NCBI GenBank assembly: GCA_933228895.1
Contig: OW121857.1
Location: forward strand, 75,139,672-75,203,671
Direction of reading: 5' to 3'
Length of the DNA: 64,000 nt
Source of the DNA: Platycnemis pennipes
Taxonomy: Eukaryota; Arthropoda; Insecta; Odonata; Platycnemididae
A model generated the notes under the pieces. The model worked only from the letters and a program-made list of their open reading frames with translations, had not been told where the DNA came from and searched no databases. The number at the start of each line of letters is the position of its first letter. Position 1 is the first letter of the stretch. Made by a program: the position numbers and the translations under genes. This document shows, piece by piece, positions 56,392 through 64,000 of the stretch.

Positions 56392-58870
56392 AACCCTGGC
56401 GAAATCGCACATTTATGCCTTTCAATAATAATGAATAAATAGTGCATGGTAGTTGAAATTATAGATTTAAATCCATTATATCGGAATTTCCTACTCTGCT
56501 ACGGACAACTCCCGGGATCAACTACTACATAATATTCAGGAGTTGGCAACGCTAGCCGCATCACGTCAAGGATTCCTTCAGCCGCGCCCCAAACGCGATG
56601 ACGAGGACTGGATTCGTCATGCACCTCGGCAAAGAAAAAGAGGAATAAAAAAACAGCGAGGAGAGAAACTGCAGCCAGGATGGAGAAGGAATCTCACCAC
56701 GGGAACGAGGAGAGATATCAGTCCCGCCCACGAACAGAGACTCTCTTGCCGTCACACGACCAAGGCAAGGTAAAGAGAGGGAAAATTTCCTCCTTTTTTC
56801 CTCCTATTCCACTCCTCCGTTTTTTTATTACAGCAGCGCCGCGACTCCACGCCACAAAGTTGAAATCTCACCCTTGAGAGAGAGGAAGAGATCTGCTTTT
56901 GCGAGCAACGTAATGCCGGAGATCATTGCGACATTAAAGAGCTGCTGGGGGAGACATTACCTACGCATTCCCTGGGCCTTATTCAAAACAGCTACTCGCT
57001 TTCCAGCGCCACGAGACGCTCCGTAAAACTTAAAACAACATCGATCACAGATGTCGCCTGGGAAATGCTCCCCGTAGCTTCGTCCCACAAAATATCGCGG
57101 TGCAATCGTGTTTTTTTCCCTCTCGATTTTCTCGTGAAGAAGCTTTCAGGGCCCAGAGAGTTGTCGCGGTGAGAAAAATAGAAAATTGAAAAGTGTTTGG
57201 AGGTTGGTGACATCCGTTTCAATTGCTGATAGTTTGATGCCACAGGCATTCAAGTTATTTACCAGTTAGAGCGAAAATTAAGTAGTTGATCAAAGTATGA
57301 ATTGCTCGAATCCATAGCTAATAAAAAATACCCTCTCATCTATAACGCATTACGCTGGTAATTCTGGTAGGTAATTTCTCACGCGATGTAAATGATAGAC
57401 GCGTAGTTTCAAAACATTTGAAAAAAATAGGATTGAAAACTATTTTCCTGAATTTGGTCACTGATGAAGGTTGAATGGTGGTGTGCCTATAATTTAAGGA
57501 AGAATATATGCAAAAATACATCGATGAAAGTAATCGCATGCATAACCTACCTACCGCTAATATGGAATATTATTCTAAGTGCAATATGGAGGACTGGCAA
57601 TAAATATTAGAATATGTATATTCAAATAAAACGAGTCACCTACTTGGATTAATTGTCGAATAGGACATGACTTAGTGGACTGAAGTAGTTCTCACCACTA
57701 TTTATGAACTGCTAATGAAAAAAGTTGCTGCTAATTTATGTGAGACACCCGTTGGCGACTAATGAATTCTGTTTCAAACCACATTACCCATCAAGTTCTG
57801 AGACTGGAAAGGGAATTTCAACTGTTTTTGGTTTTTGAAAAAACTAATAGACTCCCTTTACACAAACAGTGTGTCAGATATGACGGCGAGACGGCACCCT
57901 TGAGGAAATTGGTTGGCACATCAGAGGATGAAGGAAGCTAATTAGTGCCGCTTGTTCCTCATAAAACGAAAGAGCCTCGGCGTATAATGGAGCCTCTAAC
58001 TATGCCCACTTAAGACATCAGAGAAACCAGCGTTGGACCGCACCCACGCATCTATTCTTTTCAGCAAGATTTCACATTCTTTCGTGGACAAGATGGACAA
58101 AGACAAAGTTTTCCACTGACGACTATTACGTGCCAAACATTCTGACATTCAAAGCTACTATTTCAGACGGATTCATGCCTTGAGGAATATCTAGAGAAGT
58201 GTGGAATGGCTTGAGAAAACGTTATGCTAGAAAACCCGAAGTGCCACCCAAATACTAAAAGAAATCTATGTTAGAAATGGCCGGAGAAGCCATTTCCCTA
58301 TTATAAATAAAATTTATCTCAGATGTGCCGCACCGCGGGACAATGGTCCCATAAATCCTCTTCAGTCCAGATAACAGTGACAAAGCAAGAGGGGCATAAT
58401 AAGTAACTACAGGAATTCGTATTTTCCTCGCACCATTCGCGTTAAAGCGCAAATAGAATGAAACACCCGTGCGCCAAGACAAATCCCGTTATCCATCCTA
58501 TCTACTCTCCCCAGCACCTCTCTTTTCCTCAAAGAGGATGACCTAACTCACAAAGACCGGCGATATTTTGGCACAGGGTAACACGTCGATGTAGATATTG
58601 CAGGTTCAATGACTGCTTTCGTGGCGAATTTACTAAGGTATACTACTCTATACCCAGCTCAAAGAAGTATGCAGAGCATAAGAAATCGTTTCCGGCTTCA
58701 CAGAAGTGCTTGATATTCATATTGTTCGGAGAGCACTATACGTTTACAACTTTCGTCATTAAAAACACTCGTTGTTGTATGAGGGCAAGTTAAGAAAAAT
58801 AAGTATACACTTGAGAGATGTTTACCATGGCAATTTAATGGAGATTTAATCATCTAATAATATAAAAATT
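56392..58870. other. unassigned; GC-richer patch at 56.54-56.92 kb
   Basis: Frames at 56.54-56.88 kb (65-76 codons, basic or proline-rich) lie in the GC-richer patch and lack a domain. The remainder is AT-rich without signature. Confidence 0.45.
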
Positions 58871-58965
58871 ATCGGGGGTTTGAGCTTACAGCGGTAGTCA
58901 AATCGGTTTCGCGCCAGCGCGGCCTGGCAACCCAGAGAGCTACTCATGTTCAATTCACAAATTTT
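58871..58965 (+). mobile_element. tRNA-like sequence, possible SINE head
   Basis: AGCGGTAGTCAAATCGGTTTC gives an A-box-like TAGTCAAATCGG, and CATGTTCAATTC about 55 bases later gives a weak B box. The style resembles the minus-strand head at 2.75 kb (TAGCCAAGTCGG). No acceptor stem is found. Confidence 0.4.
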
Positions 58966-59344
58966 CTTATTATGTATGATCAAATATATTGCAGCCATTG
59001 ACTAAATTATGCATAAAATCTCTAAAAACTCTAGCAGACGTGAGAGAGCCAGCAGGCAGTGCTATGCAACAGGCAGTGTTTCCGAGTCATCGTGACCCCT
59101 TTTACAACACTTTCGAGTTATCCTTGTATATTTTTCTATGAGAACCTATCCTTATACTTCCTTCTAGAGCCTTACCACTCAAAGAATATTTCACTAAATT
59201 AGAAGTAGATCATTATTTAGCATATGGCCCCTATATCATGGCTCACTTTTCAATCATACAAAACCAAGTATGTTTCAAGGAATTTATCTGTAAATATGCC
59301 CATGTTATGCTTCAATCCATGCTATACAGATTCGTGACATGATT
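58966..59344. other. nothing recognised
   Basis: AT-rich spacer without signature. Confidence 0.5.
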
Positions 59345-59580
59345 TCATGACATCACTCTACTCCTTCTACTCCATTACGCAATCTATTCACTTATTTTGC
59401 CTTCTTATAAATTCTCCGACCAACTAACTACCTTCCCTCTTCTAGCCGAATTATCAATTCCTCATTCGCCTTCTCTTGCAACACACATCCTTCACACCCA
59501 CCTCTCCTATTCCATCTTATTCTCTTTTCACAAAGACCAGATTTCTGAGCTATACAACGCCACGCTGCTTTTCTTCAATC
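59345..59580 (-). mobile_element. LINE C-terminal fragment, family uncertain
   Basis: Minus-strand pieces YSSEIWSL, NEELIIRLEEGR, LVGRIYKKAK and VNRLRNGVEG correspond in order to YGSE-WTL, NEEVL-RL-E-R-LV--I--RK--W-GH--RGE of LINE reverse transcriptase C-termini. Several frameshifts occur within about 230 bp. It is closest in style to LINE-B, but the match is weak. Confidence 0.45.
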
Positions 59581-59655
59581 CCTTAAGATATCCCTACATA
59601 CATCTCCTAAACTGTTAAGGTATCCCTTCATACATCTCCTACACTTCAACGGCGC
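59581..59655. repeat. two 32-33 bp imperfect tandem units
   Basis: TTAAGATATCCCTACATACATCTCCTAAAC is followed by TTAAGGTATCCCTTCATACATCTCCTACAC, differing at four positions, in direct succession. Confidence 0.7.
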
Positions 59656-60141
59656 AATTTTTTCCCTTGATGTTACCACACATGAACTCATTTTCGGCCG
59701 ACACACTCCCAAGAAAAGCGACGTGTTCCACATGTTCTAGTTTCGGTCCTTCCTGCCTTAATACATGCACTAGCCTCAGCAGCTTCGCCTCTTGCAAATG
59801 TGAGGACCCGAGGAATGACCGCTTAAGCAAACATTGTGTCCGCCTGAATTCAGGGGCGAGCACGAGGCTCTGTCAACTCAAAGACAACGAAAAAAAAACC
59901 CTCGGGCGTCTCATGACAGAGACCGCAGCGCTCCAACGGCGTCGACGTGAAGCGCTCATCACTGCAAGCTCGCTAAGGAGCGATGCAACTCTCCCGGTAT
60001 CAACCAGAATAGGATAATGCTCCTTAAAATTTCCAGTATCGTGGATTATTATTGAATTGAATTCGCGTTTTTTCCAGCTTTCGTTCACCCAACGCAGTGG
60101 TCCTTAGTTATGGATACATGAAGCTTCTTTACAGGCTGCAA
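59656..60141. other. GC-richer patch, no assigned gene
   Basis: Frames of 116 codons (plus, 59667-60017) and 71-74 codons (minus) overlap. The minus-strand translation has a helical segment (LQEAKLLRLVHVLRQEGPKL) but I recognise no family and no splice context. Confidence 0.35.
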
Positions 60142-60169
60142 TTTCGTTACCTCTTAAGAGGTAACGAAA
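60142..60169. repeat. perfect 28-bp palindrome without loop
   Basis: TTTCGTTACCTCTT followed at once by AAGAGGTAACGAAA: 14-bp arms, exact, no spacer, flanked by A on both sides so the symmetry stops there. No direct repeats were seen around it. Confidence 0.9.
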
Positions 60170-60485
60170 AAAAATATCACACATTATGTCGTAGCAGCCA
60201 CGAATAAGCAAAACAATTATTTCCATTGTAATTTTAAGGGTATAACAATACTCGTAGGATAGAATTCCCTACGTAATATTTTGAAATTGCGTACTAAGCT
60301 CAACCAACCGTGATGCATAAAAAATTATGTCACTTGCGATGTCCAGTTACAACTTGAGTGTGCTACAACATGGGGTGAACAGGGTCGGTTTATCATACAG
60401 ACTATAAAATTTGTATAAAAATTACATTATTCCACTATTGACTTGTTTAATTTTCATGAAATGAAACAATATACCTAAGTTTGAA
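60170..60485. other. nothing recognised
   Basis: AT-rich spacer between the palindrome and the SINE. Confidence 0.5.
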
Positions 60486-60760
60486 ACTATTGGGTTGGTA
60501 AGGTGGCTAGGTTACTGGCTTTCCACTCCAAGAACTTCCGAATCCAACTCGGTAATTCCAAGAATTTCCGAGTTTGAATGCCGAGTGTAGAAGGAATTGA
60601 GTGAAATAGGAATCACAAGGACAATACAAAATCAGTCGGAAGGGACGTTTAACGGTGGACACCTTGGAGAATTTTGGCCTAAATATATTGATGTAGAATA
60701 GACTGATCCATTCCTTTGCACTATACCTGTGACCTCCCTGTTTAAAAGAGCTGAGTGGGG
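60486..60760 (+). mobile_element. SINE-1-related copy, plus orientation, with head duplication
   Basis: The head GGGTTGGTAAGGTGGCTAGG then TTACTGGCTTTCCACTCC aligns with GGGTTGGTGTGGTGGCTAGA, GTACTGGCCTCCCATCCC of SINE-1. The B-box region is duplicated: CCAAGAACTTCCGAATCC and CCAAGAATTTCCGAGTTTGA lie in tandem, the second holding GAGTTTGAATGCC. The core is CAGTCGGAAGGGACGTTTAA then CGGTGGACACCTTGG, against CCGTCGGATGGGACGTTAAG, CCGTGGTCCCCTTGG. The end GTGACCTCCCTGTTTAA matches GGTCGCCTCCCCTGAATAA. The consistent differences suggest an older copy or a sister subfamily. Confidence 0.7.
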
Positions 60761-63700
60761 GTAAAACTATACCTTGAGGGCCAAAAACGCAAATATTTGA
60801 GATTTTCTCCAAAATAATTCTCATAATTATATTTTCTTTTAATTAAGTCTTGTAACCCCAGATATTCTTGAGCCCTTTATCCAATTCCCACCGAGCGAAC
60901 CACCGCTTTATTCCTGTTCGTCCGTGGGAGTTTATTTTTAGAGAAAATGTGTCACTTTCATTTGTAATTAATTTCATACATGACTAAATATTTTACAGCG
61001 CATGCCCCAAACGTAAAGAAGAATAGACTTTTCTTGAATGGCAAAGATGAAATGCAAGATATAGGAAAGTAAATCTCAAGTATTTGGATCCATATTGACG
61101 GAAGCAGACGTAGGTACGCATAGTAGTCGCTTAAGTCCGCGCAAAGAACGTCAAAAGCGGGAAAATGTGGTCGGATTGCGACACTAGTAATAAATCTGTC
61201 ACAACAGGAACTGATTTTTAATCAACTTTGCTAACTGCAGCGGCATCATCCACTCACACCAATTAAGGGAGATCACTCCATTATAAATTTATGGTGAACT
61301 GGAAAATGGAAAAGCAGAGTTATTTTTTTAAGGAACTTCTAAATTGTTGGAATATTAACACAGAGCTAATTTCCCTTCCCAAAAACGACCTTTCAGTATT
61401 TATATCACTTAGTATATTTTAACTAAATTAGCTGACCAAGAGTGTAATCCGGGCTTTAATACTAGTAACGCAGAACGAAATAGTTTAAATGGTATATTTC
61501 CATCTCAAAAACGAAAAAAAACTATCAAATGGGTGATTTATTCATACCGCGCACAGAGACAAGCGATAAAAATTGCACATAATTTATTCACAAATTTGCA
61601 ATTTAGTCGCATTTATGCCATCATATAAATCATCCAAATTACATGACTAAATTAAAAAAGCAGCAACAATATAATGGAAAGCGTATGGGGAATAAATTCA
61701 TTTTATTGAGATTGACCCCGCGCAACAAAGCCCAAATGTATTCTGAAATCAGGACCTAAATGCCATTTCGATTGGTACGGCAAGCGGGAAAAAAATCCAA
61801 TGGTACCATAAAACATGACTCGTTTGAATTTAAATTCATATCCGGGACCCCTTAGGGCACTTTGAAATTTTGCAAAGTGTGCGAATGGAAACACAACACA
61901 GAAACATGAACGAAGACTTCCTTTTTTTTTAACTACAGCCCGGACGTGTGTTCCCAAAGTCAGCCAGTACTTGGGCTCGCACCCATCGCCAAGAATAAAA
62001 ATATGCCGGCTTTCATGTTCGGACCTAATCATCCCGTAAGCAGCACGTAGTCACCGCCCAGACTCCAGTCTCAAGGCTGGCATGACGCGCAGTTAGGGAT
62101 AAATTGGAAAATTACTAAATGATTACGCACGGTGACGAATGACTTTGGGCAATAAAAGGCACTTAATGCACTGACGAAGCGAGCATCGCGATGCTGAACG
62201 TCTGACCCGAAGGGAAATTTTCCTCCAACAGTCTTATTTCATGAGAGATTACATTATACGCCACCATAAAAGTAATCTCTCTCTCCCGCGAGATGGTCGT
62301 GAACAGCCTTTCATGGCACCCAGTATTCGTAAATATGCCCCTTCAATATCAGCTAAATCGAGGACCGATAGAAGAGGTAAGCGGTCGAACGCAAAGGCTT
62401 CCCATAAGCAAGGTGCAATCTGCGAAGGGGCTGCAATTTTGTTTCGCTCAAGAAGATGTGCTTTCCGCAGCCGGATGGCCTCCGTCTGACCACATCTATG
62501 CCATCATAGCTCTCGCAGGGCGGTGAACGAAAGAAAAAAAAATAAGGTTCAGAATCTTCTGCATCACGATTAAAAATAGCCTCTGCAGCCGAGAAAATGA
62601 ACAATAAAAACACGCCCTCCACAAATGACTCCTTGCCGAGGAACTGAATCTAATCATGCGAGCGCTTCCAACTACCAGGGCGTGATAAATGCTTAATTCA
62701 AAGCATTCCCGCAAACACCACGAATAATTTACACTCATCACACTCTTCCCATTACTACTCTCACACATATTATCTTCACATTATGGCCATTAAAAGTGTT
62801 TGGAAGCGGTTTTACCAGCGGAAGAAGGACATTTTGTCTCCCATTACATTCCTAACAGCATGCCTCCCCCTTCATGCCTCCCGGAAAAACGCATTTAAGT
62901 CAAATGCGCATGCATGTAAATGCTGATAAACGGTCATATACATGACGGGATACAAGATTATCGACGCGAAATATCCGAAGAAGATGTCATAAAGAAATTC
63001 TCTGCATTAAATTCGCTATTTATAGATAGGGGTGTTTCAGGAACGCAGTCTAAAATTGTTTTCTGCTCAGGAAAAAATGATTTAACATTACTGCCTCACA
63101 AGCACAAGACTTTACCGCCGCGACATTCTCAGCGTGGCTGACGGAGTGTTGCCTAGAGTAGGAAGGGCTGAGGTCGGTGAAGATAACAAAAATTCCTCTG
63201 TAATCAAGTCCTTCTTTTATATCGTATTTAGGAAAAAGGTTTTTTGAAGGCAATATTGGAGCCTTTGAACAGCTCTCAAGCCAGTTACACGCACTGTCAT
63301 TAGCCAATGCTTCGAAATAATTCGAACAGGTGTCCCAATTTCATTTCTTCCAGATTGCATATTAGAGGCATGAGATACCAAGTGTATCTGACGCATCTAA
63401 TGCACTTGCACTTTTCATTGTGAAGCAGGGTATTTATTGACTTCATGCAAGGGTCTCAGCTCTCCAGATTTTAAAATTCCAGCAACCTTAACTAAAATGA
63501 ATGAAATGTCTTTGAGAAAACGAAGCGTGAGGACTTCAATTCATATAAAAATCTCCAAAGAAATATGGTTACACTTATATTTGGGCTGGTGAGTTAATGC
63601 AGTGTAAGTAATTAACGAATCTTATAGGCGAATATTGGAAATTTGCAATCGGGTAGAAATATTTTCATATAGCATTAATAGGTACAAGTATAATGCACAG

Positions 63701-64000
63701 GAGAACTTTTAAAAATAAAGGAAAAACCGATTGGTTAATAGCAATGATGTTCTGCTTTGAGAAATGCATTTCTTGAAAGATATTCGCTCACTTTAATGTC
63801 ACATGATGTAATTTCCAACGGAAATAAAATAAAATTTCAATCTACGAAGGTCTTGATTCGTGATACGTGTTTCAGCTGTGAATATGTCTTGCCGGGCAAG
63901 ACTCTGCGATAACTTGTAGCATGAGGGATTAAGCAAGCAACAGTAAAAACAAGAGAACAGGTAAATAAAAAATCAGGGAGGAAAAGAAATTAAAGAGGAA
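60761..64000. other. unassigned DNA to the end of the window
   Basis: No repeat family or gene recognised. Frames at 61.70-62.03 (109 codons, minus), 62.24-62.77 (several, both strands), 62.92-63.14 and 63.05-63.31 kb have no recognisable domain or splice partners. The 62.3-62.6 kb part is GC-richer. Confidence 0.45.

Noticed and set aside
59639..59863. Minus-strand 74-codon frame with helical segment as a host exon
   Set aside because: I recognise no family and the frame is not supported by splice sites or neighbours.
1..64000. CRISPR arrays, bacterial operons or prophage
   Set aside because: No regularly spaced repeats, no long ORFs and clear eukaryotic retroelements; prokaryotic origin is excluded.

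Overview
The window looks like intergenic or intronic DNA from an arthropod nuclear genome, most likely an insect. It is AT-rich. No open frame exceeds 171 codons, and I found no multi-exon host gene, tRNA gene with a pairing acceptor stem, rRNA, operon or CRISPR array. The readable content is fragments of non-LTR retrotransposons, tRNA-derived SINEs, Penelope-like elements (PLEs) and a hAT-type MITE. Every recognisable protein fragment is reverse transcriptase C-terminus, reverse transcriptase palm or GIY-YIG endonuclease. The species cannot be read from this sequence; the arthropod call is an inference from the element types.

Layout: 0-3 kb has the 3' end of a CR1/Jockey-like LINE with a terminal hairpin, a degenerate LINE-A fragment and a tRNA-like SINE head. 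5.9-8.2 kb has two palindromic elements with the same architecture, with a LINE-A 3' end and (CAT)n tail between them. 11.1-11.4 kb has a 129-bp tandem duplication. 13-21 kb has a SINE half and several LINE 3' ends, one of them split by a complete 406-bp hAT MITE with a perfect 8-bp target duplication. 21.8-27.8 kb has a SINE core and the longest LINE remnant (about 1.06 kb), followed by families B and C. 30.7-34.3 kb has the best SINE (331 bp, 12-bp target duplication) and partial copies. 35.9-37.1 kb has LINE-A and a separate reverse transcriptase palm fragment. 41.7-45.6 kb has LINE pieces, a 209-bp foldback and a PLE remnant with a GIY-YIG frame bounded by inverted repeats. 46.5 kb has a SINE. 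51.2-51.6 kb has LINE ends. 53.6-54.1 kb has a young 289-bp tandem duplication. 56.1-56.4 kb has a 248-bp element with a 12-bp target duplication. 59-61 kb has LINE and SINE remnants and a perfect 28-bp palindrome.

Between these lie unannotated AT-rich stretches and several strand-asymmetric GC-richer tracts (notably 9.8-10.15, 31.4-32.0, 33.4-33.85, 37.3-37.7, 39.6-40.5 and 44.0-44.3 kb), which produce most of the spurious open frames.

The most interesting pattern is a set of small palindromic or foldback elements (about 5.9, 8.0, 42.0 and 56.2 kb, plus the PLE at 45 kb). Four carry a short stem-loop followed directly by GAAA, in the manner of a degenerate hammerhead core, and three are bounded by 11-13 bp direct repeats. 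I infer that they are non-autonomous derivatives of PLE terminal repeats, from more than one PLE lineage.
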